Source: Fomitopsis serialis
Taxonomy: Eukaryota > Basidiomycota > Agaricomycetes > Polyporales > Fomitopsidaceae
DNA: 18,974 nucleotides
NCBI RefSeq assembly: GCF_022376445.1
Contig: NW_025955605.1
Span: forward strand, 1 to 18,974
Direction of reading: 5' to 3'
Both the position numbers and the translations under genes were made by a program. Shown piece after piece: positions 1 through 10,599 of this stretch. The notes under the pieces are model-generated. The model saw only the letters and a program-made list of their open reading frames with translations, made no database searches and was not told the origin of the DNA. Each line of letters begins with the position of its first letter. The stretch's first letter is position 1.

Positions 1-211
1 CCCCGGACATCTTCGTATGTGATCATCCATGTTGTGGCATCCCGAAAACTGATTTTAGACGATACCTTCCGTACGTATCTGCTTGGGGAATGCATTCTGG
101 AAATTAGAGTGAGTTACTCAATAACTTCCGGGGCCGTCGTCACCGTGACTATGTTTTCCAATCTACTTACTCACATACCATACCCAATTACCAGCCAAGC
201 GAGGGACCGCC
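1..211. other. 5' flank of first F-box copy, no gene seen
   Basis: This stretch precedes the first F-box copy. The short open frames in it have no recognisable protein character. It presumably holds the upstream region of the gene starting at 212, but I see no convincing TATA box or other site. Confidence 0.4.
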
Positions 212-1773
212 ATGGGGAGAGAAGACGTGACAGATATCTCAAGCAGTCCTGCTCAAGCTTCACCTGAAGTTACTGGTATCGGTCACCGCATGTGCTATAC
301 CACGATCAACAACCTGCCTCAGGACGTTTTCCTCATCATCTTCTGTATGCTTTCCCGTCCTCAGTGGTCCAGAACCCCGACGGTAGTGTCTGGTACCACA
401 ATTTCTGGCTGGGAGGGCATTGAGCTGGATCCTTGGCCGTCATCCGATATTCTCAATCCCGAGCATCCGTTCCCAGACGGTCTCGCCTCCGTATGTCGCC
501 TGTGGCAAGCAACACTTTCATCCGTGTCCAAATTCTGGAACCGTTTGGTTATATGGGTTGGCAGAAACCCCACCCCTCTCTCGAAGATCCGCAGTTACCT
601 CGCTTGGTCGCAAAATCGCCCCATTAAAATCTACATCGTACGGAGGTTCGACATGTCTATGGAGGACCCGATGGAGAAGGCACAGGTCGCGGCCGTCATG
701 GAAGAGCTCATACCCCATATGCAGCGGTGGAAAATCCTTTGCATCAAAGTCCTTCACTCCAGCTCACTTCCTCTTCCTCGCGTTGACCTCGTGGGGCATG
801 CAGACAAGCTGAGCCAGCTCACGCTGGACTTTGTGGTTGATGACTCTGTCGCAAGTGATGGGACGGCATCGCCGCTCGTTGGCGAACTCCATGCCCCCAA
901 TTTGTCCACGCTCTTCATGAGCGGGATTCACTTTCGCGAATTATTCGTGAAGCCGTTTCCGCAGTCGCTTCTGCCGCCTGCCCTCCAATACCTCATAATC
1001 TCCGAGTACGACTCGATGCGCCATCCGCCTTTCTTACTATCCGACCTCCTAACGTGCCTCATGAGCCACACGTGGTTTGGGTCCGTCGTGCTTGCCAACC
1101 TCGATCTCGACCTCTCCTACGATGGACCACCCATCCTCCCACCCTTCAGCGACTGGTGCGCAAACAGAGTTGGCTTCGTCGACATGAGCGGTGACGTCAT
1201 CGCGCAATACTACCAGTTGCTCCGTTTTCCTGGGCCGAGACCGTGCACTACGTTCGGTGCTCGATGGACACAGTCGAAATGCTGGGAAAGTCATACTACC
1301 TGAAGCTCGAGGAAATTGCGAACCTAGCAGCCCTCGTCAATTTTCTCATCAACGAGCAGGGACAGAATCCGAGCTATCGGCGTGGTTTAGGACTGCGACG
1401 CATTGTGTCAGCCAGTCCTGTCGGCACTCACGCAGCCAGTGGGCCACGGCGTCTGGCTCTGCCCAGACTTTTGTTGGCTTGCGATCGAGGGGTGCAAGCG
1501 ATTTCAAAGCTCGGACTTGCGTATGATGCTGGAGGCCCGTCGCGACGCACACGCGACGATAGGCTTCGCGGACGATGGCATCCGGAGTACGTGGTAACAT
1601 CGGTGAAGTATCTCGACGTGCAGAACTGCTGCGAGCTCGCACCAGAAGACAAGGAATGGCTCGACGAGAATGTGAACGAAGTCTGCTGGACGATTGGAGC
1701 GGAGGATGTGGAGGCTGGTGAAATTTCGTATCACTTGAGAAGGTTCGTATTGTTGCGACGTATATTGATATAA
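212..1773 (+). CDS. F-box protein, tandem copy 1, frame-disrupted
   Basis: F-box proteins usually link a target to an SCF-type ubiquitin ligase through Skp1; the target here is unknown. The ATG at 212 opens a 363-codon frame. Its F-box core NLPQDVFLIIFCML lies near residues 34-47. A block typical of mushroom F-box proteins follows (ASVCRLW, then FWNRLVIWVGRNPTPLS). The C-terminal half continues in other frames: VHYVRCSMDTVEMLGKSYY after about 1235, IEGCKRFQSSDLR near 1490, and YVVTSVKYLDVQNCCELAP near 1590-1640. All these blocks align in order with copy 2 at 2343-3827. The frame moves near 1231 (one base lost), 1376-1391 (net two lost or one gained) and 1585 (one base lost). The segment boundaries fit single-base indels, not introns. 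Repaired length would be about 520 residues. It is either a pseudogene or carries sequence errors. Confidence 0.75.
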
Positions 1774-2342
1774 CTCAACGTTAAACACGATGCCTTGTAT
1801 ACGTAGTACGTAGGCGTCGGGACTCAGCCTCAGTACTCAGTACTCTGTAATCAGTACTCAAGTCTTAGTTTCAACCTTCAAGTTAGGCCGTAAGATTGGC
1901 GAAATCTCGGTCACAGAATCTGGGGAACATCTTCAGGATGTAACTGTCTGTGGGATTTTGAGATCCTGATTTACCCAAATTTCCGGTTGCCAGCTCAAAT
2001 AGATGGTCACTGGTACATATGTGCATAGATAGGCCATTCAACAACAGTTCCGAGTCTCAATGCAATGAGCGGCTACGCGTCTGTGGCGCAAATATCGCAT
2101 TTGGCAGGATTCCCGCGGTCTGGTGACAGCTGCCTCCGTTCCGTAATCTACTGGAATTCGAATTGGTACATACCTACGAGTCGCAACGTTCAGTAACATC
2201 AGTTGATGCACATCTCCTTGAGAACTTACAATCATTCCCGGTTCTGACAGAGTGAAGCGTTCGTATTCTGTGTATAGTAAGTTCATGGCTTCCTCCAAAC
2301 TGAGTCTGCTCATTTAAAATCAGTTTATTATTAGGTGTCGGC
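1774..2342. other. Intergenic spacer between the tandem F-box copies
   Basis: About 570 bases separate the stop of copy 1 from the likely start of copy 2. Apart from a short heptamer repeat at 1831-1865 I see nothing recognisable. It should contain the 3' end of copy 1 and the promoter of copy 2. Confidence 0.5.
1831..1865. repeat. Short tandem heptamer repeat (CAGTACT)
   Basis: Five consecutive 7-base units: CAGTACT at 1831-1837, 1838-1844 and 1852-1858, with degenerate units CTGTAAT at 1845-1851 and CAAGTCT at 1859-1865. It lies just after the first F-box copy. No function can be assigned. Confidence 0.75.
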
Positions 2343-3827
2343 ATGAGCGAGCATAGCGCAGCCAATACAGACACTCCCGAGAGCTTTTCCGTCAGCGACA
2401 AACCGCGCATCGCTATCAACGACCTTCCCCGGATGTTCTCCTTGTAATATTTCGTGAATTGCTCCTTACTGTCCGGCAGCCCATGTTCTGGGAATGTATG
2501 CCATAGGCTGGAATGACAGTCACCTGGAATCCTGGCCATCGTACGACAGCTCCATGCCCCGGCATGCGTTCCCGGAGTCGATCGCCTCTGTCTGTTGCTA
2601 TTGGCGAGAGATCATGTCGACCCTGTCCTTCTTCTGGACGCGTTTGGTCATATGGGTCGGCCAGGAGCCTACACCACTCTCGACCATACACGACTACCTT
2701 GCTTGGTCTCAGGATGGGCTCCTCGACATCTATATTCTTCGCAAGGCTGATCCGTCCATCGAGCGGGACCCCATGGAGAAGATGCAGGTGAAGAACGTCA
2801 TGGAGATACTCCTTCCTCACATGAAACGTTGGAGACTTCTCTGCGTGAAGCTCCTCCAGTCCACCTCGCTCCCGCTTCCTCGGATTGACCTCGTTGGCCG
2901 CGCAAACAGACTCGTCAAGCTTCAAATGCATTTCGACATTGACGATTGTGTCGCGAGTCCGGAAGCAGCACCGCCTGTGATCGGCGAGTTCCACACGCCC
3001 GTACTGGAGAAGCTCCATATGGGTGGCTTCCACTTTCGGGAGGCATACTCGAAGCCATTCCCGCAGACCCCAATGCCCCCCAGGCTCAGCTACGTCAACA
3101 TCTCAGATTACGACTCACGCCTGCCTCAATTTCCCCTGATGGACCTACTTTCTTGCCTGGTGAGCTGCAAGAAGATGTCCAAAGTCCGGTTCGCGAACCT
3201 CGAGCTCGACTGCTCTTACACGGGACCCCTATCATGGAGCACGGAATCGACTGGTACGTCGACGCGGACTTCGTCGAGATGGGCGGCCACGTCATCACCG
3301 AGTACAACCGCCTCCTCGGCTACCCCTACGTCGAGACCGTGTCGTACACGCGGTGCTCGTTGGAGCGCCCCGCCGCACTCGGCGAGTCGTACTACATCAA
3401 CCTGGACGAGATCGCGAGCCCGACATCGCTCCTTGGCTTCCTCGCTGCACCTCGCAGCCGCTACTCGTGTCGCGAGATATCGTTCGCGAACTGCGACGGC
3501 CTGAGCCCGGAGGTCCTGCACATGCTCGCGATGCCGCTGACGGATATGGACATTTGGCTCAGCCCAAACATTGCGGGGCTCATCATCGAAGGGTGCAAGC
3601 ACTTCCGCAGCTCAGACTTGCGCATTCTCATCGAGGCGCGGCGCACGGTGCATGAGGCGACTGGCTTCCTGCAGGATTACGATGTGGGGTACGTGGTGAC
3701 CTCAATCACAGAACTCGACGTACAGGACTGCTGCGAGCTCGCGCCGGATGATAGGGAATGGTTCGACGCGAACGTCGAAAATGTTCGCTGGGATGATTGG
3801 ACAGGAGGGTATGACTCAGGGTATTGA
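2343..3827 (+). CDS. F-box protein, tandem copy 2, frame-disrupted
   Basis: Paralogue of copy 1 on the same strand. The ATG at 2343 opens a short frame leading into the F-box (INDLPR). The rest of the F-box, DVLLVIFRELL, continues one frame away after about 2432. The body runs in a third frame from about 2500 (ASVCCYWREIMS, FWTRLVIWVGQEPTPLS), and the C-terminal half moves again near 3229, where a C run is one base shorter than copy 1 implies. It ends with IIEGCKHFRSSDLRILIEAR, a DVQDCCELAPDDREWF block and a stop at 3825-3827. Repaired length would be about 495 residues. If the early breaks are real, an ATG at 2494 could start a product without the F-box, but that frame also fails at 3229. 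The role would be substrate binding in an SCF-type ligase, by family. Confidence 0.75.
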
Positions 3828-4036
3828 ACGTACGGCTCATGACATTCAGTGTGCTCCGTACTAATCATGCCGAACAATGGTATGATAGTCTGTAACATGT
3901 CCAAAGAGTCCTCGTACAGGCGATGTGCATGTGGAGACCAGCGCTCGACGGGACCCACGGCCATATGCAAAACAACGAGGACGCACCCTTCGAATCCACT
4001 TCTACCATAAAACGACATTCTCGCGTGGTGTGTCAA

Positions 4037-5547
4037 TCATTGCGACGCGGGAGTATCGAGCAAGCTCTGGTACGCAACATTCGCAGCCCCTACTCGAAGC
4101 ATTTCCACGACGGGCGGCCCGTTCTCAGGGCGCGCAGCAGCGTGGTACCATGTGTAGGGCTCTGAATCGTCGGCCCACGACGGCGGGACTGCACTCACGG
4201 TCCACCTCGCGAAGCCGACGTATTCGAGGGTTGGATGCGAAGCGAGGATCTTCTGCGCGTACTCGCCGCGCTGTTCCAGAACTTGACATTGGGTGACGAT
4301 CGCGAGGCCTCTCAGCGTAATCTTCTTCATGTGTGGGGTCACGTTCTCCTACGCGAGGGGTCAATCGACGATCAGTCTACACACCGAGATTGACTTACGA
4401 GCCAGCTGTCAAGAGAGTCGACCTGCCCCGAGGGGCTGCCCGTTGCCGTAGGGGCTACATACACCCGAAGGAATTTGAGTGCCGAATTCGCCTCTGCGAC
4501 GCACTTGAACAGCTCTGGCGTCCCAAAGGCGTCGAGGATGGCCGGCTTTGTCGCGCGAAGCAGGTCTTCGGATTCGGCGTAGCGCATCGCGTTTCTGTAA
4601 TGCCTCCCCGAGGTAAGAGTGAAGTTGAAACGGAGCCATCGGATGCGGTGGCAGACGGGGCACCGAGGCCAGTGCAGGGCGAGGAAGTCCAGGCTGGTCC
4701 AAGCCGCGCTGTTAATGACGGGCTCGTTGACGGAGACCGCGTTGAGGTGCAGGCGACGGACATTGGGGAATGCTCTGGCGAAGAAGTTGAGGTCGTCGAC
4801 GACGCTGTCATTGATAGTGAGGTCGTGCACGCGAGGCCAGACGGTGTCGCCCTCGAGGAGGGATAAGATATCCTGTGAGAGGTCGAGCAGTATGCCGTCG
4901 AGCCTGACCTTCTCCAGGCACTCTGTGAAGTTGTGCAGGAAGCGATCCCGTCCTTGCCTGAAGTTGGTGTACCGCTTGGCCTCTTGTTTGTCGCGCATCT
5001 CGAGTATGGAGCACTCGACGTCCCGCGGCCGACTCCTCATTCTCGAGAGTACGCGCGCTACACCGATGCCCGTGTGGGTGAAGCTGAGTTCCTGGATGTT
5101 CGTGAGACTCGCGACGGCGGCAGCGAGCTCAGGTACACCTTCGAAGAGAAACTCCGCGCCGCCTATGGAGAGTTTCCGCAGGCGGAGAGCACGCTGGACC
5201 ACAGCAGCCAGAGTGACTGCTGCCGTGAAGTTGAAGTCCACGTACATCTCACCCGTGCGCGGATCCGCCGCGCCGGTGACGAACGTCTCGCTGTTGATAA
5301 CGAGAGTTTTGAGGTGCGGGATACGTTCCGCGGGTCGCTGGAGCATGTATCTGCTGAACTTCCCGACTCTGTCGCGCCCATTCTTCTGCCAGTCGGGCCC
5401 TATATCGACCTCGGATAGCAAACGCGGGATGGCCACCTTTTGCGCTGCGCGACACGTCAACGCCAGTCGAAGGGCATCCACAGGCTCAATCAGGGTCAGA
5501 ATGACTGTCGTGGTATCCAAATCTAGCTGCAGCAAGCTAGAAGCCAT
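4037..5547 (-). CDS. F-box-like / leucine-rich-repeat-like protein A
   Basis: Two exons, 5547-4399 and 4348-4037, give about 486 residues with no break. I start at the ATG at 5547; a longer open frame upstream (to 5703) has no family support, and paralogue B begins at the equivalent place. Residues about 7-45 form a degenerate F-box: an ILTLIEPVDALRLALTCRAA stretch, then IPRLLSEV. The middle has loosely spaced Leu-rich segments (LRKLSIGGAEFLF, ELSFTHTGIGVARVL, FPNVRRLHLNAV) that suggest a solenoid repeat fold, though no canonical repeat consensus is clear. It shares DTVWP and FARAFPNVRRL with protein B at 8764-10220. It converges on F-box copy 2 (209 bases between stops) and is head-to-head with the FMO gene. 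Function unknown; a substrate-receptor role is inferred only from the F-box-like start. Confidence 0.8.
4349..4398 (-). other. Intron of protein A gene (50 bases)
   Basis: Donor GTAAGT at 4398-4393 and acceptor TAG ending at 4349, phase 0. A CTGAT branch-like site lies inside. Splicing joins DSWL to ENVTPHMKK and removes an in-frame stop. The paralogue at 9064-9119 has its intron at the matching place. Confidence 0.85.
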
Positions 5548-6166
5548 GGCTAGGACGGAGGAATAGATGTGCTGTCGGAAGAGATGAATAGAAAGAAAGC
5601 ACTGAGTCTGACAGCGAAACAGATATCTAGTTAGAGCAGTATCTTCGTGCGGCATAAGGAATGAATATACCCAACTGATACGTGGATGCTTGCTCCTGAT
5701 CACCAGTCTTTTACAGGCCCTTTAGACTAGAGAATGGATGAGATCGTTGAAGTGGTCAAATGGTCGGCGGTCTCCGGGCCTGGCGAGTAAGGTTAAGTTC
5801 GTGCACGGACCACGGTACAGCGAGCCTGCCGACGAGAGAGTGGATACGGGATCACCGCGTCTGTACGATACGTAAACTCAAATCCAGCCACTCTCGGGAT
5901 TTCATTTTCTGCATACCATGAACCATGACTGCGCTCGAATACCAGATCCCCCACTATGCACTGACCAGGAGATCCTAGAGCGAGCGAGCGAGACGCAGAA
6001 GAGAAAATGACATCCACAGTAAGCACCAGTGCGGCCACTGTACTTACTAAGTTACTTACTACTAGTAGTCTCACGTGGTCACACTCATGTTTTCAGCTTC
6101 AAATCCCTGCAAAAGGATTGGCTTGTGCCGCTTCCCACTGACTTGAGCTTCGCTACATGCGTTGGC

Positions 6167-6185
6167 AAGCACTGCTACAGTGCTT
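6167..6185. repeat. Perfect 8-base inverted repeat (hairpin)
   Basis: AAGCACTG at 6167-6174 and CAGTGCTT at 6178-6185 are exact reverse complements around a 3-base loop. There is no T-tract or gene end next to it. A repeat this short can occur by chance. Confidence 0.6.
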
Positions 6186-6735
6186 ACTACTTCTCTAGTA
6201 TCAAGTACCGCATGTGTCTCAAATTCTCACACAAGGTGAGTCCGAGGCCTCGCCATACAGTATCACACTCACGTTTGTCAACTGCATCACCGATAGCGTG
6301 CATGGCAGTGCGCCAGTAAGGCCGCGGAGGTCCGTTGGCATGCAAGAAGGTTAACGTTAAAGCAGGCATAAGTACGTGGGATATGACAGCAGCTTACTTA
6401 TATCCGCGGTGAGCCAGCAGTCCGGGACGTGCTGACCGGGACCGCTCATCTCGAAGTATGGCAGGCTGGGGGAAAAGAAGCAACAAGGCGGAATCACCTC
6501 AAATCGAAGTTACATACTACTAGCAGTGAGTCTGCAATCTCATGAAGATGATTCGTGCTATCTCACGCGCGGATAGGCACCGGACCCATACCAGTGGGGG
6601 CCAGTGGCTCCATTCAGGATCTCGCCATATCACTTCTCATGAGCGTGCTTCCGCTGGGAGAAAGTGCACACCTCAAGGCAGCCACGGCAACGTCCATAGA
6701 TTCGGTTGCCTTGCGAAGACTCCGAGGCTTGCGCC

Positions 6736-6743
6736 TAATATAT
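6736..6743 (+). promoter_or_regulatory. Possible TATA box of the FMO gene
   Basis: TAATATAT lies about 50 bases before the ATG at 6792, a plausible spacing for a fungal core promoter with a short leader. It supports 6792 over the upstream in-frame ATG at 6639, but weakly, since AT-rich octamers are common. Confidence 0.25.
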
Positions 6744-6791
6744 GTCTCTCAGGACGTCCCGGACTGCTGTGTAACCCCCGCGTTGACCGCT

Positions 6792-8509
6792 ATGTTCTCT
6801 GTGCCCGTGCTCGTTGCACAGGTCGTCTCTTCGGCTCTGCACTTCGCTCTGCCGCCTAGTTGGTCTCACTTCGAACCGCAAACGCCGCTGCAGCGCTATG
6901 GACACGAGGGTTTTATTGCTCCGCCGACTGAGGCGACGAAGTCCATTGCTATCGTAGGCGGTGGCAGCGGCGGGCTTGCCGCTCTCAAGACAATCCTGGA
7001 TGTCGTAAATGACTACAACGAGAACTGGGAGGTCGTGCTCTTCGAGCAACATAGAGGTCTGGGCGGAGTATGGCTCCCTGACCCTCCAGGACACAATCCG
7101 GAATACCCGGAGCTTCCTGACTCGCCAACCTATCCCCTCCTGCACGTCAATACGGCGCATCCCAGCATGACTTATCCTCATGTTCCGTTCCCTCCGGGTA
7201 CTGATCTGTACCCTGGATGGGACGCGCAGCGCCAGTACCACGTGGATTACGCGACCCAGTTCGACTTGTGGCCCTACGTTCACCTAAACCACACCGTCGT
7301 CTCTGCTCAGTGGCACGGGCATGACGACTTCGGCGACTGGCACGTCGAAGTGCACTCTCCTCCGGTAGAAGGAGACACGGAAGATGTGGTGCTGAAGCGC
7401 ACGTTTGACCACCTCGTCGTCGCGAACGGCCACAACCACTATCCGCGCATCCCGGAGTGGAATGGGACCGACGACTGGCTCGCGTATCCGCGCCCTGGCT
7501 TGCCCAAGCGACAGCTCTTGCATTCCATATACTACCGGGAACCCGAGAACTACAGGGGCCAGACGGTGGTCATCGTCGGCACGGGGCCGAGCGGGCGAGA
7601 CATCGCTCTTCAAGTATGCACTTTGACAACTGTGAGTGACAGCCATCGTACGATTAGAAACAAGGCGCTCACAACGCTCGGCAGGCGTACCAGGTCGTCA
7701 GAGAGAACGCGACCACTACTCCAGGAGCAAACGTGATCGAGAAGCCGGAGATCGCGTACTTCACGCCGGACGGCATTGTCTTCGCGGACGGCTCGGTCGT
7801 CGAGGGCGTCGACACTGTCTTCCTCGCGACCGGGTATGAGTTCCGCGTGCCTTTCCTCAGCGCGCCGCACGCATCCACGCTAGTCACCGACCGCGACTCG
7901 CAAGAGACCTCGTCCACCGCCCAACAGCTCACGACGAACCTGCGGTACATCTACCCGCTCTACCAGCACGTCTTCAGTCTCGCGCCCTCCGTGCCGCCCA
8001 CCGCGCTCGCGTTCCTCGGGCTGCCCATCCTCACCGCGAACTGTCCCTCGGACTACGCACAGGGCATGTACGTCGCGCACGCGCTCGCGAACGCGTCGCT
8101 CCTCCCGCCGCGCGAGCAGATGCTTCAAGAGCTCCTCGACAGGGAAGAGGCGCTCCGCAAGAAGGGCTTCGACCCCTACTTCGTCGGGCACCGCCTGCAG
8201 AACGACAACGAGGCGCAGACGTACCAGAATAACATCGTCGCGTACCTCAAGAAGCAGGGCGCGATCCCGGACGACGGCAAGCCGTACGTGGAGGAGTGGA
8301 GGCGGATGGGCCGCGAGCAGAACTTTTTGATCCAACGGGGCTGGAAACGGATACAGGCGCAGGGCGAGGAGGAGCGCTGGCTGCGGGGCGTGCGCACGGA
8401 GGATCAGTGGGCTGCTCTGCTGCAGAAGATCGCCGAATGGCAAAGCAGGTGGGAGAAGGATAACGGTATTACGGTGGATGTAGTTACACTGCAGGATTAC
8501 GAGTGGTAA
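6792..8509 (+). CDS. Flavin-containing monooxygenase-like FAD/NAD(P)H enzyme
   Basis: Two exons, 6792-7631 and 7685-8509, give 554 residues. By family, such enzymes use FAD, NADPH and O2 to oxygenate a soft nucleophile or a carbonyl. Seen: the FAD-binding motif GGGSGG at residues 56-61 (after SIAIV), the GG-W segment GLGGVWLPDPPG near 89-100, VVANGHNHYPRIPEW at 209-223, the NADPH-binding motif GTGPSG at 263-268, and a late FLATGYEF motif near 326-333. The usual FxGxxxH signature is only partly kept: HSIYYRE is present (His 244), but the preceding F and G are not. The first 20 residues (MFSVPVLVAQ...) look like a signal peptide or anchor, and N-glycosylation sequons occur (Asn 166, 224, 288), suggesting ER or secretory location. 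An ATG at 6639 would add 51 residues. The substrate is not deducible. Confidence 0.9.
7632..7684 (+). other. Intron of the FMO gene (53 bases)
   Basis: Donor GTGAGT at 7632, CTCAC branch-like site, acceptor CAG ending at 7684, phase 0. It joins ALQVCTLTT to AYQVVRENAT and keeps the frame through the end of the gene. An alternative donor at 7617 with acceptor at 7660 fits the downstream frame less well. Confidence 0.75.
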
Positions 8510-8763
8510 ACGGGATGCATCATTAGGGTCCTTGTAGTATCTAGGGAGTGGTTGCGAAGCATGGTGATACCAGCTTTGGCGTTGGAATGTATTAATGGTA
8601 GACTCTAAAAATTGCTTCTATAATCGGGTATAGAGTGGATATTTCGTAAGTGTCGATTCCTGAAGCTCGAACGGCATCCCATCGCGATAGACGAGTAATG
8701 CAGACCTGACACGGAATGAGGGCATCTTCCCGTCCATAGTGCGAGAGACTTACTTAGCGGCAT

Positions 8764-10220
8764 TCAGTCTCGCGGAGTGGCCAAGAGCGTACGCTCGAGG
8801 GCGTCCACGTCGTGTTCCGACACCATCTCAACGACGGGCTCGCCCTGCTCTGGACGCGAAACGACGCGGGCCCACTTGTACCGGAAAATGTCCCACTGTT
8901 GTCCCCCATGCAGCTGTACGCCGATGTAGTGAAGGGCCGGGATATACCGTGCGATGGCGGCAGCATATCGCACGACCGACGCATCGTCGAGCGGTATGGT
9001 GAAGGCCAAGCTAAAAGAGATGGCACGGAGTCGTAGCGAGCTTAAAATGTGGCAAAACTTGTCCTAATGGTCGTGGCAATGGTCAACATTCAGTGCAATA
9101 GAACCTGGTGGGCACGCACTATGACACACCGCATGTGGTCGGGGCACGGTACGCGCCCGTCCGAGCCCTGCACGCAATGCAATTGCAGAACGCGGAGCGA
9201 GGACGCAGTCGCAGCTACCCACTCAAGCAGGTTCTGCTGTAAGCGGCAGCTGAGGACCACGGGCGAAGACTGTCGCAGGAAGTCTTGGGTATCGTTAGCG
9301 TACTGGTCGACCGTCCAGTGCACCGAAGCTGTGTTCGCGGAGTAGTGGAGATGGCGGACGGGTCGGCCGACGGGGAGAGGTGAAGAGATGGAGACGAAGT
9401 CGAGATTCCGCCAATGATTTGCAGTCACGGGGATGGATGTGGAAGGGACGCGGCAGCTGTGGTCGAGTACCTTGAGGCGGCGCACGTTGGGAAAGGCGCG
9501 AGCGAAGTGGGCTCGACTGTTCATGAAGAACTCCGTGTCGCCCTGCAGCTCTAGGCTCTCGACAGCAGGCCAGACCGTATCTAATTTGAGTGCTAGAATG
9601 ACGCCTGGATGGGCGGACAGTTTGACTGTCGTTAACGATGTGGTGAAGTTTCCCGAGGACCGATCTTCGCCTCCGTTGAGAACGACATCCGACTGCCGAA
9701 TGCAACATTCGAACTTTCGGGGCCGGCTCTTCAGGCGCGAAAGCACCCCGATAGTGGCATCGTCCGTCGAAACGAAACGGATGTCGTCGAGGCGTGTGAG
9801 TTCTGCAACTGCATCTCCTAGCTGGGGGACCTCGGAGAAGACACCTTCTGCATCGAAGATGGAGAGCTGCCGCAAGCGAGTGCTGAGTTCGATGACCAGG
9901 GCTAGCTGCGACGCGGCGGAGTAGTCCATGATGCGATTCTCCTCGTACAAGTCCGATTGCCTTGTCAAGCCAGGTAGAAATCTGAACGCGTCTCTTTCAA
10001 TCTTCAGAGATGTGAGAAGAGGCATGCGACGCGGAACGTCCGCGAGCATGAAAGCGCAGAATCCAACCAGCTGCTCTTTGTCGCCGCCATGGACAAGTGG
10101 GAGCTCCCACTGGTCTATCACCACATCTGACAGCAAATACGGTAGGACAAGTGCCTGCGCTGTGCGGCACGTTTCTGATAGATGCAGTACATCGAATCGC
10201 TCGACTTGCGACAGAATCAT
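8764..10220 (-). CDS. F-box-like / leucine-rich-repeat-like protein B
   Basis: Two exons, 10220-9120 and 9063-8764, give about 466 residues with no break. It is a diverged paralogue of protein A: LSRLKSRPRKFECCI matches LSRMRSRPRDVECSI, both share DTVWP and FARAFPNVRRL, and the single intron is at the same place. The N-terminus is F-box-like (MILSQVERFDVLHLSETCRTA, then LPYLLSDV). The frame is open upstream to a stop near 10290, including an LLLNDDILG stretch resembling the start of A, but no ATG lies there. I therefore use the first in-frame ATG at 10220; a short upstream exon or a non-ATG start is possible. The C-terminus (ARYIPALHYIGVQLHGGQQW, later EQGEPVVEM) matches the second exon of A. 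It converges with the FMO gene and is head-to-head with the ABC transporter gene. Function unknown. Confidence 0.75.
9064..9119 (-). other. Intron of protein B gene (56 bases)
   Basis: Donor GTGCGT at 9119-9114, acceptor TAG ending at 9064, phase 0. Splicing joins MRCVI to DKFCHILSSLRLRAISF, which aligns with the second-exon start of protein A, and bypasses an in-frame stop. Confidence 0.8.
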
Positions 10221-10589
10221 GCCTAGGATGTCATCGTTGAGCAATAGTATGCTGCGCCGGCGAACTTGAAATGCGGAGCTGTCTGAAGCACGTTAATCAC
10301 TACAATTCGTTTCACTTGAGACCAGGCTCACTCTAGGTCATGCGAATCGCATCATGTCCCCGCCCAAAAATAGATAGCAGCAGCAAATCAGTGTTAGAGA
10401 TGTCATGACATTCCAAAGGGACGTACGAAAACCTCAGGGGCGATGGGATATGGTCTATATTTGAAGCCAATAGACCGCTCCCAAGCCCTCAATGACATTG
10501 CGGAATGCACACAGGACAGAGATCACAGCTATTGAAGAAGGGCAAGCCAAGCCAGCGGTTGAGCCTCGACGGTGTTGCTCAGCGCTCAG

Positions 10590-10599
10590 CAGTCGACTG
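10590..10599. repeat. 10-base palindrome CAGTCGACTG
   Basis: An exact self-complementary decamer in the protein B / transporter intergenic region. Its core AGTCGACT recurs at about 10649. Could be a binding site or chance. Confidence 0.5.

Larger units (their letters stand above)
5548..6791. other. Divergent intergenic region, protein A / FMO
   Basis: About 1.24 kb lie between the start of protein A (minus) and the chosen start of the FMO (plus), so both promoters should be here. The open frames inside look random. Seen: a hairpin at 6167-6185, a 10-base palindrome TTAACGTTAA at 6351-6360, and a TATA-like box at 6736-6743. From 6639 onward the sequence is open in the FMO frame, so the last part could be an N-terminal extension and not 5' UTR. 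Confidence 0.5.

Noticed and set aside
1303..1600. Introns as an explanation for the frame changes in F-box copy 1
   Set aside because: Alignment with copy 2 shows the segments continue with only one- or two-base length differences, leaving no room for an intron of about 50 bases.
4333..5566. Long plus-strand open frames (177 and 315 codons) opposite protein A
   Set aside because: They lie antisense to a gene with coherent F-box-like and paralogue-supported sequence. Their composition is Arg/Ser-rich, as expected from reading GC-biased codons backwards.
6351..6360. Palindrome TTAACGTTAA as a regulatory site
   Set aside because: An isolated 10-base palindrome with no known matching factor site and no partner copy; chance cannot be excluded.
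7880..8443. 187-codon minus-strand open frame opposite FMO exon 2
   Set aside because: Antisense shadow with Leu/Arg/Val-rich low complexity; the plus strand carries clear FMO sequence.
166..8756. Recurring CTTACT(T/A) motif at about 166, 6043, 6055, 6183, 6393 and 8749
   Set aside because: A hexamer is expected about nine times on both strands in a window of this size, so the count is not unusual.
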